Assembly (NCBI GenBank): GCA_015061115.1
Contig: SUXE01000001.1
Coordinates: forward strand, 124,001-188,000
Direction of reading: 5' to 3'
DNA: 64,000 nucleotides
Origin: Bacteroidales bacterium
GTDB lineage: Bacteria; Bacteroidota; Bacteroidia; Bacteroidales; Paludibacteraceae
Below are positions 24,901-32,770 of this stretch, piece after piece (position 1 is the first letter of the stretch; every line of letters begins with the position of its first letter). The position numbers and the translations under genes were made by a program. The notes beneath the pieces are model-generated. The model was not told where the DNA came from, searched no databases, and saw nothing but the letters and a program-made list of their open reading frames with translations.

Positions 24901-25611
24901 ATGAGTAAGTTTTTTGAAAAATTATCAGAGATGGAGTTGAATTGTTCGGACAGTTCTGCGGTAAATATCATTGGTGAAATATACGACAATGAAATAAAAC
25001 TCATTGAGAGAGAAATCTTTTTGGCAACATCCATGGGTAATCGATATAAATTTTCTGATTGCAACAGTTTGCTTTCTTTACGTCGAGATATGATTAACAG
25101 GAGAATTTCTGCGTATCCGAAGGACATCCTGCCTTATTTAAAAGATTTTAATGAATCGTTAAGGAAAGCGTTGAAAGAACTATACGACAATGCTCATCAA
25201 ATCTGGAAAACTATCAAAAATGATAAGTCTTTTTGTGGAGACATGGAGTTGACAGCAAAATGTTTTTTCCGCTACGACTATCCAGAACATCATCCCATAC
25301 AAGATGAGGATAGACAGAAACTATGGAAAGCGATTTGTGATTTTGAATGGAATCCGATATATAAGGATGGGGTAAGTCTTTTTCCACTGACTTTCCCATC
25401 CGATGAGAATGTTTCTTTTGAGTCGTTCATTGGAATGGACTGTCCTTCTGGCACTTGGCATGTTGGGATAGATAGAGAACTGACGAAAGATATGAACATC
25501 ATAAACGCTCTATACAACCTCTACGAACATACGAATTTTGCTATTACAGATTTTATCTATGTGCGTAGGTTTGAAACAGAAATCAATATAGAGGTTAGGA
25601 AAAAAATATGA
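24901..25611 (+). CDS. Unknown 236-residue protein
   Basis: No family recognised. The first 115 residues are helical with heptad-like spacing (NEIKLIEREIFLATSMG, FNESLRKALKELYDNAHQIW). The second half is mixed, with a His-rich turn (YPEHHPIQDEDRQKLW) and a C-terminal strand FIYVRRFETEINIEV. No signal peptide or membrane helix. It lies about 100 bases after the unknown 360-residue gene in the same orientation, with no terminator in between, so it could be the last gene of the AAA/VWA operon; a terminator follows it. Confidence 0.65.
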   Translation: MSKFFEKLSEMELNCSDSSAVNIIGEIYDNEIKLIEREIFLATSMGNRYKFSDCNSLLSLRRDMINRRISAYPKDILPYLKDFNESLRKALKELYDNAHQIWKTIKNDKSFCGDMELTAKCFFRYDYPEHHPIQDEDRQKLWKAICDFEWNPIYKDGVSLFPLTFPSDENVSFESFIGMDCPSGTWHVGIDRELTKDMNIINALYNLYEHTNFAITDFIYVRRFETEINIEVRKKI

Positions 25612-25637
25612 AAAGAGGTGACAGATTAGGATTTTAT

Positions 25638-25686
25638 GGAGGGTATACCAAAATGAAAGTTGAAATTTTGATATTCCCTCTTTTTG
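25638..25686 (+). terminator. Intrinsic terminator; rest of gap empty
   Basis: GGAGGGTATAC pairs imperfectly with GATATTCCCTC, followed by five T. The following 225 bases up to 25911 are AT-rich; apart from a small TTGAG/CTCAA hairpin I find neither a gene nor a clear promoter in them. Confidence 0.6.
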
Positions 25687-25911
25687 AAATAAAGCTAAAT
25701 GATATTGAGTGTGTGATACTCAAAATATTATATAGAATTCTGAATTTTTACAACAGAAATGTTTTGTGACATTCTTTTTGTGAAAAATGTGTTTGCTTTC
25801 TTGGATATAATTATGAGTAATCTTAAATTAGCAACAATAAAGTTGAAATTTGTGTAGGTGACGAGGATTATTATTGAATGTCTCAAAATTTAGACTTAAA
25901 ATACAATAGAA

Positions 25912-27069
25912 ATGACTATGGAAATGAAAAAATATCAGGAACTGTTAGATGAATTTTTGAAAATACCAATTTCTAAAGAAGAAAAGACTTTTATGGGTAT
26001 CTGTCAGTATCCTACGAGTCGTTTTGAGGAAATTTGCAGTAGAGTATTGGCTTTTTATTTTAATCCTAATGAGGAACACGGGTTCCGTGATTTATGGTTT
26101 CGTGCGTTGAATCAATGCATAAAACAAGAAGGAGAATATTGTAAGCCTAAAAACATTAGGTTTATTTTGGAAGAGCATACGTCTTGTGTTGAAGAATGTG
26201 AAAACAAAAGAATAGACATTTTAATTGAAGCCGATAATACGGTTTATGCTATTGAAAACAAAATAGGAGCACAGTTATATAACAACTTAAAAGTTTATTC
26301 AGAACATATTGAGAAAAAATACAAAGAAAATTTTATTAAGAAAAAAAAGATAGTTCTAACAGCTCACGCACTAAATTCGATTGAAAAACAAAAAGCCATT
26401 CAAGATGGATTTGAAGAAATATCATATAAGGTTCTTTTTGAGCAAGTAAACTCCATTTTAGGTGATTACATTGTTGATTGTAACGTGAAGCAATTGACTT
26501 TTATGATAGATTTTATGAAAACAATAAATAATAAAATGAAATTTATGGGGAATAGAGAACTTGAAAATTTCTTTTCTCAGCACAGAGAGGAAGTTGAAAA
26601 ATTAATTTATCATTACAACGAATGGAGAAACGATATCACTAAACAACAAACCGAAGCCATTTCTACTTTATGTTACGATATAAAGGAAAAGACAAACGAT
26701 AAAAGTTGGTGGATTTGGTCTGGTTGGGATTTGGGTATTTCTTTTAATGATAACACAAATAAAAGAATAGGAATAGAATCTTCTTATAAAGAAGAAAATA
26801 ATGATCCTCGTGCAAAATTTAGAATTTATATTACTACTTGGAACAATCAAAAAGGAACTTCTGCCTTGGATTGTTGGAAACCTTACGAAAGTGATATTAT
26901 AAAAAAGTATAAGGATTGCTATTTGGATAAAGGAGAGAATAATGAGAATAAGAGGGTTTATTTATTAGTGGCGGAAATAGAAGGATCCAAAACTGAAGAA
27001 ATAAAAAATAAATTGTATGAATGTTATTCTTTCTTAAAAGATTTGGCAGTTAAGGTGTCTTATGTCTAA
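25912..27069 (+). CDS. PD-(D/E)XK nuclease family protein
   Basis: A 385-residue protein with the active-site pattern of the PD-(D/E)XK_4 group. RIDILIEADNTVYAIENKIG gives Asp102 on one strand and Glu115-Asn-Lys117 on the next, followed by the helix residues Q and Y (LYNNLKVYSEHIEKKY) typical of this fold. It most likely cuts nucleic acid and acts as a stand-alone defence or restriction protein. The coding sequence is strongly AT-rich and lysine-rich compared with the core genes. It has its own terminator and no partner gene. It closes the 14.5-27 kb island. Confidence 0.8.
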   Translation: MTMEMKKYQELLDEFLKIPISKEEKTFMGICQYPTSRFEEICSRVLAFYFNPNEEHGFRDLWFRALNQCIKQEGEYCKPKNIRFILEEHTSCVEECENKRIDILIEADNTVYAIENKIGAQLYNNLKVYSEHIEKKYKENFIKKKKIVLTAHALNSIEKQKAIQDGFEEISYKVLFEQVNSILGDYIVDCNVKQLTFMIDFMKTINNKMKFMGNRELENFFSQHREEVEKLIYHYNEWRNDITKQQTEAISTLCYDIKEKTNDKSWWIWSGWDLGISFNDNTNKRIGIESSYKEENNDPRAKFRIYITTWNNQKGTSALDCWKPYESDIIKKYKDCYLDKGENNENKRVYLLVAEIEGSKTEEIKNKLYECYSFLKDLAVKVSYV

Positions 27070-27098
27070 AAGTTAGAAATAATTATCATTTAAAATTA

Positions 27099-27130
27099 AA
27101 AGTTTCGGCTATGACCGAAACTTTTTTTCT
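27099..27130 (+). terminator. Intrinsic terminator after the nuclease
   Basis: AAAGTTTCGG and CCGAAACTTT form a perfect 10-base stem with a 6-base loop, followed by a T run that includes the second arm. Confidence 0.85.
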
Positions 27131-27147
27131 TTTTTTCCAAAAATTAT

Positions 27148-27177
27148 TTTGCATTTGTGAAAAGAATACTAACTTTG
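27148..27177 (+). promoter_or_regulatory. Promoter of the membrane protein/repressor operon
   Basis: TTTG (27148-27151) and TAACTTTG (27170-27177) are 18 bases apart. The -7 box is partly inside the operator at 27171-27189. The ATG at 27210 lies about 33 bases downstream. Confidence 0.65.
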
Positions 27178-27189
27178 CAGTACAAAGTA
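27171..27189. promoter_or_regulatory. CreD-regulon operator, site 1
   Basis: AACTTTG-N5-CAAAGTA, an inverted repeat that covers the -7 promoter box, so a bound protein would block transcription. The same 7-5-7 pattern is found at 28137 and 28847. In all three the right half continues to CAAAGTACTTT. Confidence 0.65.
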
Positions 27190-27209
27190 CTTTTAATTAT
27201 AAAAAGCAC

Positions 27210-27809
27210 ATGGAAAAAAGTGAAGCATTAAATACACTAAACGAAATAAGAGACATGATGGCGAAGTCATCAAAAGTCCTTTCTTTGAGTGGAACATCGT
27301 CTGTCTTTGTCGGCGTTTTCGCGATTATAGCGGCATACATTGCCAACTGCATATTGGAGAATGAATCGTTGGCTCAGAGTGAGAAGACGATAGCTCTAAT
27401 GTCGGAAGGGGCTCTATTGCTTTGCATCTGTATAACAACAGTTTTTCTTTTCTCAAAAAAGAAGGCTAACAAAAACAACATGTCTTTCCGTTTGGACCAG
27501 ACTACTCAACAGATGCTCTGGCACTTCGCTCTTCCTCTTGCGGTGGGTGGAGTTCTCTGCTTGACGTTGGTGATGAACAGTTTCTACGGACTCACGTCGT
27601 CGATGATGCTTATCTTCTACGGATTGGCTCTCTACAACGCGTCGTCGTACACATACTCGAATGCTAAATATTTGGGCTTGGCCAATATAGTTCTAGGTTT
27701 GGTTGATTGTGCCACTGGCAATCATGCCATTCTGTTTTGGGCTCTAGGCTTCGGCGTCTGTCATATCATCTACGGCATCTTTTTCTATTTCAAACATGAA
27801 AGAAATTGA
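27210..27809 (+). CDS. Multi-pass membrane protein, repressor operon
   Basis: A 199-residue protein of unknown family with about five hydrophobic helices (VFVGVFAIIAAYIANCI, LLLCICITTVFLFS, ALPLAVGGVLCLTLVM, MMLIFYGLALYNA, HAILFWALGFGVCHIIYG). I chose the ATG at 27210 because the promoter and operator lie directly before it; a longer reading from 27111 would start inside the preceding terminator. Its stop is 2 bases before the ATG of the winged-helix gene, so the two are translationally coupled. In related Bacteroidota such genes accompany a winged-helix regulator and CreD, pointing to a role in the envelope stress response. Confidence 0.75.
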   Translation: MEKSEALNTLNEIRDMMAKSSKVLSLSGTSSVFVGVFAIIAAYIANCILENESLAQSEKTIALMSEGALLLCICITTVFLFSKKKANKNNMSFRLDQTTQQMLWHFALPLAVGGVLCLTLVMNSFYGLTSSMMLIFYGLALYNASSYTYSNAKYLGLANIVLGLVDCATGNHAILFWALGFGVCHIIYGIFFYFKHERN

Positions 27810-27811
27810 TT

Positions 27812-28114
27812 ATGAGGGATGAGTTGAAGAATATAAACAAGGCTTTTGAAAGCAAGGTGCGTCTTGGGATCATGTCGGCGCTGATGGTGAACGAGGAATT
27901 GGATTTCGTTAGCCTGAAGACGCTGCTGGAACTGACCGATGGCAATCTCGCCAGCCATACCAAAAGTTTGGAGGAGCTGGGCTACATCGAGATCCATAAG
28001 CAGTTTATAGGCCGTAAACCAAACACCACTTTCAATATCACAGAGCGTGGAAAGGAGGCATTTGAGGAACACTTGAATGCGTTGGAGTCTTTCTTAAAAC
28101 TCTCAAGAGGGTAG
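27812..28114 (+). CDS. Winged-helix transcriptional regulator (HTH_34-like)
   Basis: A 100-residue winged-helix protein. The recognition helix region is FVSLKTLLELTDGNLASHTK, followed by the wing LEELGYIEIHKQFIGRKP with the family-typical TTFNITERG segment. It has no ligand domain. It most likely binds the repeated ACTTTG-N5-CAAAGT operators at its own promoter and before the two next transcription units, repressing them. The ATG at 27812 is preferred to a TTG at 27806. A terminator hairpin overlaps its stop codon. Confidence 0.85.
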   Translation: MRDELKNINKAFESKVRLGIMSALMVNEELDFVSLKTLLELTDGNLASHTKSLEELGYIEIHKQFIGRKPNTTFNITERGKEAFEEHLNALESFLKLSRG

Positions 28115-28129
28115 TGGCCTCTTTTTTTT
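28105..28129 (+). terminator. Intrinsic terminator overlapping the regulator stop codon
   Basis: AAGAGG and CCTCTT pair around a 7-base loop that contains the TAG stop; the second arm runs into eight T. Confidence 0.7.
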
Positions 28130-28136
28130 ACTATGT

Positions 28137-28155
28137 TACTTTGAAATACAAAGTA
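28137..28155. promoter_or_regulatory. CreD-regulon operator, site 2
   Basis: TACTTTG-AAATA-CAAAGTA, an exact 7-base inverted repeat with a 5-base spacer, 42 bases before the ATG at 28197. The left half overlaps TTACTTTG, one mismatch from a -7 box. Confidence 0.65.
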
Positions 28156-28196
28156 CTTTTTATTTAATGTAGGTTTTACTTAAAATTTAATTGGCT

Positions 28197-28502
28197 ATGA
28201 AATTTATTCCAACTCTCGCACTGACAGCTATTGGCTCCATTGTTATATGGATTTTAGGTCATGTTATATGGATTGCAGAGAATGTATCGCATACAATTGT
28301 GGAGTTTTATTCTGATTGGATTCCTCAATTCTTATTCAGTTCCTGTATGGCAATCTTGTATTATAGAAAGACTGATACGAACAGGAAGCTGGTGAAAAGT
28401 ATGATTATTTCTATAATGCCTTTCATATTAATGGTATGCTTTTACGTGGCTTTCTTTCTATTTGTCTTTTTATGTGAGGATTCATTTCCTGTTCCAGATT
28501 AA
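28197..28502 (+). CDS. Small membrane protein in CreD regulon
   Basis: A 101-residue protein with three hydrophobic segments (ALTAIGSIVIWILGHVIWI, FLFSSCMAILYY, IISIMPFILMVCFYVAFFLF). No family recognised. The ATG at 28197 is preferred to a TTG two codons upstream. It has its own copy of the regulon operator 42 bases upstream, so it is probably controlled by the winged-helix repressor of the preceding operon. It lies in the inner membrane. Confidence 0.65.
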   Translation: MKFIPTLALTAIGSIVIWILGHVIWIAENVSHTIVEFYSDWIPQFLFSSCMAILYYRKTDTNRKLVKSMIISIMPFILMVCFYVAFFLFVFLCEDSFPVPD

Positions 28503-28587
28503 TAATCTTTTAGGTTTAGGATCTCAACTCGAAAAATCAGAAGCTCAAGTTTCGTAAGTGGATTTTTTCCCTGGTTGGCATTTAATA

Positions 28588-28762
28588 GAGGATTGTTAAG
28601 GGCGGAACGCCCTAACCTCTTTCTCTGCATTGCGAGCCGTAGGCGAGCACTTTAATAAAACTTTGCATGATGACTTCCTTATTCAATGTCCTTTGTTGTC
28701 GCTCGCACTTACGTGCTTGCGATAAAGGGAGGAATAAGGGCGTTCCGCCCTTTGCAATCCTC
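28588..28762. repeat. Palindromic interspersed repeat, copy C
   Basis: Inverted ends at 28588-28613 and 28737-28762 share the core AAGGGCGGAACGCCCT and differ at two positions. The interior (GAGCCGTAGGCGAGCAC and so on) matches copy B but differs in length from copy A. No coding content. It sits in the gap before creD and leaves the creD operator untouched; the remainder of the gap (28503-28587 and 28763-28846) shows nothing else. Confidence 0.8.
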
Positions 28763-28846
28763 ATTTTCACACAAAATTGAATATGAAACATACTTGCGAA
28801 ACTAGAATCAGTGGCAAATTAGAATCAAATATTTTTTTTAATCATA

Positions 28847-28865
28847 TACTTTGAAATTCAAAGTA
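28847..28865. promoter_or_regulatory. CreD-regulon operator, site 3
   Basis: TACTTTGAAATTCAAAGTA, a perfect 19-base palindrome ending 18 bases before the creD start. The left half forms TATACTTTG, close to a -7 box. Confidence 0.7.
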
Positions 28866-28883
28866 CTTTAAAATTTTTAGATT

Positions 28884-30248
28884 ATGGAAACACAAAACGA
28901 AAAAGTGGTAGAAACCACATCAGCAGCAACAGAAAACGCAGGTAGAAGAGTCAGCGTTAAGATGGCTATCATTGTCGTACTTTCTCTATTGCTACTCATT
29001 CCAATCGGTATGATCGAGGGGTTGATCGAGGAACGTAAAAATAGTTCGGAATACACAATTGAAAAGGTGACGGGACAATGGTGTTTGTCTCAACAGATTG
29101 TAGGCCCGACGCTTACCGTCGCCAAACCATACTACACTTCTGTTAAAGATGGTGAGGAGATGAGGCGAGTCAAGGATATGAAGAATGTGGTGGTCTTGCC
29201 TAAAAAACTGAACATTAAGGGAGACATCCACAACCAATCACGTAAGAAGGGTCTTTACCAAATCTCTCTTTATACTGCTCCTATCGAAATTGATGGTTCT
29301 TTTGAATTGAGCGAGGATATTCAGAATGCCATTTCTGATGACGATAATCCACAAAAATCTGTGACTGTGGAGTTTGCTTTGAGTGACTTGAAGGGAATTT
29401 CAGATGTGATGATGATTACAATCGCAGGTAAAGAATTGGAATTGAAACCAAATGGAAAAGGTTTCTTGAATGAGACCAGCAAACTTTCGGCTAAATTGGA
29501 TCTTGGTGATGTGAATGACATGAAGAATATTCCTTTCAGCATGAAGTTCAACGTCAAGGGTTCACAGTCGCTTAGATTCGTGCCTATTGGTGAGCTGACT
29601 ACCGTCGCATTGAAATCTAATGCCACAACTCCTAGCTTTACGGGCAATTTTCTTCCTGAAAACAGTGCAGTTACTGATAGTGGATTCACATGTAACTGGA
29701 AGGTTTCGTATCTTAACAGAAACTATCCACAGGAATTTACTGAAGCAAAAACTGAAATTGTCAATGCTGTAGACAGTTCAATGTTCGGTGTAGATCTGCT
29801 GATTCCTGTCCAGCACTACCAGCAGTCGCTCCGCTGTACGAAGTATGCGATGCTTTTCATCATTCTCACTTTTGCCGTCTTCTTCTTTGTTGAGAATATC
29901 CAGAAGAGAAACATCCATCCGATACAGTATCTGTTGGTAGGACTTGCTCTTACTCTTTTCTATTCACTTCTGATCTCACTGTCTGAGCATATTGGATTTG
30001 TTCCAGCTTATGTTGTGGCATCTGTGATGACGATTGCCATGCTCACCATCTACACTGCAGCTGTGTTGAGAATTAAAAAGACAGCTTTCTATATCGGTGG
30101 TATTCTGACGGTGCTTTACGTCTACATTTTCGTGCTGATCCAGATGGAAACATACGCTTTGTTGGCAGGAAGTGTCGGATTGTTCTTTATTTTGGCTGGC
30201 ATAATGTATTTGTCGCAGAAGGTAGACTGGAACAGAATTGTAAAATGA
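28884..30248 (+). CDS. creD: Inner membrane protein CreD
   Basis: A 454-residue protein with the layout of CreD (cell envelope integrity protein). One N-terminal helix (MAIIVVLSLLLLIPIGMIEGLI) is followed by a large extracytoplasmic domain to about residue 310 with the family-like segments RNYPQEF and FGVDLLIPVQHYQQSLRCTK, the latter split as FGVDLLIPV and QHYQQSLRCTK. Several C-terminal helices come next (YAMLFIILTFAVFFFVE, PIQYLLVGLALTLFYSLL). In enterobacteria creD belongs to the CreBC regulon linked to beta-lactam and envelope stress. Here a palindromic operator just upstream suggests control by the winged-helix regulator at 27812. Confidence 0.9.
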   Translation: METQNEKVVETTSAATENAGRRVSVKMAIIVVLSLLLLIPIGMIEGLIEERKNSSEYTIEKVTGQWCLSQQIVGPTLTVAKPYYTSVKDGEEMRRVKDMKNVVVLPKKLNIKGDIHNQSRKKGLYQISLYTAPIEIDGSFELSEDIQNAISDDDNPQKSVTVEFALSDLKGISDVMMITIAGKELELKPNGKGFLNETSKLSAKLDLGDVNDMKNIPFSMKFNVKGSQSLRFVPIGELTTVALKSNATTPSFTGNFLPENSAVTDSGFTCNWKVSYLNRNYPQEFTEAKTEIVNAVDSSMFGVDLLIPVQHYQQSLRCTKYAMLFIILTFAVFFFVENIQKRNIHPIQYLLVGLALTLFYSLLISLSEHIGFVPAYVVASVMTIAMLTIYTAAVLRIKKTAFYIGGILTVLYVYIFVLIQMETYALLAGSVGLFFILAGIMYLSQKVDWNRIVK

Positions 30249-30291
30249 CATAAGTGTCGCAGAGATAGTTAGGATAGTTAATGACCCATGT

Positions 30292-30714
30292 ATGATGAAA
30301 AGTTTCATAGACTGTATAAATTTTATATTTATATCATTTATTGTCATATATCCATTTCTCCTTGTGCCATTTGTAAAGAACAAGAAACATTCAATCTTTT
30401 TAATCCTTTCTATTTTTGTCGTAGATGGAATTTTTCTTCTCTTGTATTTCGGATTGGATGATTATTCAACAAAATGGTTGATGGAATACTATGGATATAA
30501 TAATGATGGAATGTGTGAAAGCGAGTGTTTTCAGAATGTGAAATCAGGCGATAGGGTGATGGTGGAAGGAATGTTGTCACATATTATGGGAATAGGTTGG
30601 CCTTTAAGAGCAATGTTTGCCTATGTCATTATCATTCCAATTCAAATTGTATTATCGCTTATAGAGTATTTCGCGATCAGACATTTGACTGATTCAAAAA
30701 GAGGGTGTTTTTAA
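30292..30714 (+). CDS. Hypothetical membrane protein
   Basis: A 140-residue protein with three or four hydrophobic helices (FIFISFIVIYPFLLVPF, IFLILSIFVVDGIFLLLYF, AMFAYVIIIPIQIVLSLIEY) and a short acidic loop with paired cysteines (GMCESECF). No family recognised. Starts at one of two adjacent ATG codons 44 bases after creD; no terminator is seen between them, so co-transcription is possible. Confidence 0.55.
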   Translation: MMKSFIDCINFIFISFIVIYPFLLVPFVKNKKHSIFLILSIFVVDGIFLLLYFGLDDYSTKWLMEYYGYNNDGMCESECFQNVKSGDRVMVEGMLSHIMGIGWPLRAMFAYVIIIPIQIVLSLIEYFAIRHLTDSKRGCF

Positions 30715-30801
30715 TACATACATCATATGTTGCACTCTAAACGCTTGACTCTATTGCAATACCATTTTTGAAACATGTGTTTTGTCTTAAAATTACATCT
30801 T

Positions 30802-31185
30802 ATGAAAAGAGCAATTTATATTTTCCTGTTTCTGTTGATCTTTGTGCAGGAAGTGATTATAGCGGTTTATGTAGACGACGCGTTTATTCGTCCATACGGA
30901 GGTGATATCATTGTGGAGTGGTTGATATACTGTTTTGTACGCATCTTTTATCCGAAGAGATTTAAGTTGCTGCCGTACTACATATTCCTGTTCTCAGTCG
31001 TGATAGAGATCACGCAATATTTCAAATTGGTGGAAGTGATAGGTCTAGGCGACAACAATATCGCTCGTGCTGTGTTGGGAACATCCTTCGCCTGGGCTGA
31101 CATTATCTGCTATGCCATCGGATGCGTCTGCATTCGTTTGGGGCAGGAGATATGGAGGTTGAGACAGAAGAAGGAATTGGTGTGA
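30802..31185 (+). CDS. DUF2809 membrane protein
   Basis: A 127-residue protein that fits DUF2809: helices AIYIFLFLLIFVQEVIIAVYV and WLIYCFVRIFYP, the first in two parts AIYIFLFLLI and FVQEVIIAVYV, the conserved VVIEITQYFK segment, and GTSFAWADIICYAIG before the last helix. Function is unknown for the family. The ATG at 30802 starts the first helix; an upstream in-frame ATG at 30775 adds only nine residues. A hairpin terminator follows. Confidence 0.75.
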   Translation: MKRAIYIFLFLLIFVQEVIIAVYVDDAFIRPYGGDIIVEWLIYCFVRIFYPKRFKLLPYYIFLFSVVIEITQYFKLVEVIGLGDNNIARAVLGTSFAWADIICYAIGCVCIRLGQEIWRLRQKKELV

Positions 31186-31190
31186 AAATG

Positions 31191-31222
31191 TAGGGGTAGG
31201 TCTTGTGCCTGCCCCTATTTGA
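31191..31222 (+). terminator. Hairpin terminator after DUF2809
   Basis: TAGGGGTAGG pairs with CCTGCCCCTA (one G-T pair) around TCTTGTG. The T run is short (TTTGATTT), so it may instead be a REP-like hairpin. 31223-31396 is AT-rich, with nothing else recognised. Confidence 0.5.
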
Positions 31223-31396
31223 TTTCTATTGTATAGATTATTTATTTTGAATATACTTAATGTTAATAGGAGAATGGGTAAATGTTATAACCTTTATAAA
31301 ATTGCAAACGGATTTTAAGTTTTTTTTCTTATCTTAGCGGATATTTCTAAAAATAAACAGTATATTATTTCCGAAACCTTCATTTAAGACAAAGTA

Positions 31397-32512
31397 ATGA
31401 AACAAGATATAGTTTCCTCTGAATATCTACATGCAGTAAAAGCTATAAAACAAGCAATATTGGAAAGTCGCTATCGGGCAGCAAAGTTAGTGAACAAAGA
31501 ATTGCTTTCGCTCTATTATTGGGTAGGCAATTATGTCTCTGTCCATAGTCGTGTAGATGCATGGAACACGAATGCCATTGCAACCATCGCAAAAATGCTT
31601 CAGCAGGAGTTGCCTGGATTAACAGGTTTCTCTGAGACAAATATCAAGAATATGCGTATTTTCTATGAGGCATGGGGATCTGTGTTAAATCGGCAGTTGA
31701 CGGCTGCCGAATTGGAAAAGCCTCTAGATTTCAGTGCGTTACAAAATCGGCAACTGGTGGCTGCCGATTTGGATGCCTATGATTTTGAGTGTTTCCTAAG
31801 TGTCGGTTTTACTAATCACCGTGAGATTCTAAGAAAGACTTATTCCCTAGAGGAAAGACTTTTTTATATCAGACGATGTGCAAAGGAATTCTGGAGTAAG
31901 GATACTCTTAAATATCATCTTACTGAGAATCTTTATAAGAAAGAAGGTTCCATCCAACAAACCAATTTCAACAAGACCCTGGATAATTCAGTATTCAAGC
32001 AGCGGGCTTTGCAATCATTCAAGGATGAGTATCTGTTGGATTTTATCAACATAGAAGATCCTGAATTAGTTGATGAAAGGGAATTTGAACAAGGCATCAT
32101 CCAAAACATCAAAAATTTTATTATGGCATTTGGCCCAGATTTTGCTTTTATGGGCAATCAGTACCGATTGGAGGTGTCTGGTCAGGAGTTTGTCATCGAC
32201 TTGTTGTTCTTTTCCCGTCGTCTAAAAAGCCTTGTCGCCTTTGAGTTAAAACGTGGAGATTTTAAACCGGAATACACTGGGAAAATGAACTTTTATTTGG
32301 CTGCACTTGACAAATATGTAAAGCTGCCGGATGAAAATCCATCAATTGGCATCATCCTTTGCAAAACTAAGAATGAGGAAATCGTGGAATTGTCATTTTC
32401 CGACACGACGAAGCCAATGGGTGTAGCAACTTATCGTACTTCTAATGAATTGCCACAGCCACTGAGGGATGCATTGCCTGATATGGAAGAATTGAAAAAA
32501 CTTATAAAATAA
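31397..32512 (+). CDS. DUF1016/YhcG-family PD-(D/E)XK nuclease
   Basis: A 371-residue protein of the DUF1016 type. The N-terminal helical domain has the family-typical LLSLYYWVGNYVS and ETNIKNMRIFYEAW segments. A C-terminal PD-(D/E)XK nuclease domain has VIDLLFFSRRLKSLVAFELK (Asp, then Glu-Leu-Lys) and KMNFYLAALD. A short direct duplication NRQLTAAELE / NRQLVAADLD lies at about 95-125, a known variable region. Such proteins often neighbour restriction-modification genes, and a fragment of one follows here. It probably acts in defence or DNA repair. Confidence 0.85.
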   Translation: MKQDIVSSEYLHAVKAIKQAILESRYRAAKLVNKELLSLYYWVGNYVSVHSRVDAWNTNAIATIAKMLQQELPGLTGFSETNIKNMRIFYEAWGSVLNRQLTAAELEKPLDFSALQNRQLVAADLDAYDFECFLSVGFTNHREILRKTYSLEERLFYIRRCAKEFWSKDTLKYHLTENLYKKEGSIQQTNFNKTLDNSVFKQRALQSFKDEYLLDFINIEDPELVDEREFEQGIIQNIKNFIMAFGPDFAFMGNQYRLEVSGQEFVIDLLFFSRRLKSLVAFELKRGDFKPEYTGKMNFYLAALDKYVKLPDENPSIGIILCKTKNEEIVELSFSDTTKPMGVATYRTSNELPQPLRDALPDMEELKKLIK

Positions 32513-32515
32513 TAT

Positions 32516-32659
32516 AACAAAGAAACACTTCGACATATATTTCAGCATCCATTCGATCTACAAGAATGGCAACAAATGCTTCAACATTATTTCCATGCTA
32601 CAGAGTTGAAAGCAGAACCTGAGCGTATTGAAGGTACTGCTGATGATGAGAAAGAATGA
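32516..32659 (+). pseudogene. N-terminal fragment of a restriction-modification methylase gene
   Basis: A 47-codon frame without a start codon reads NKETLRHIFQHPFDLQEW, then a segment FHATELKAEPERIEGT, then a stop. From memory this resembles the N-terminus of large type IIG/Eco57I-like methylase-nuclease proteins of Bacteroidales, which begin MNKxTLxxLFxxPFDxxxWxxxL. The codon before NKE is TAT, not ATG. It starts 3 bases after the DUF1016 stop and is cut off after 47 residues, so the partner gene has been lost. Confidence 0.45.
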
Positions 32660-32742
32660 ATATTAGTTTCTACAAGATATTAAATATCGAATATCAATAT
32701 TTTTTATTCTTTTCTCATATTCATTTTTTTCCATAAAATTCT

Positions 32743-32750
32743 TATTTTTG
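32743..32750 (+). promoter_or_regulatory. -7 box for mnmA
   Basis: TATTTTTG matches TAnnTTTG and lies 20 bases before the chosen ATG at 32771, supporting that start. Confidence 0.45.
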
Positions 32751-32770
32751 TGGGGAATAACAAAGAACAT

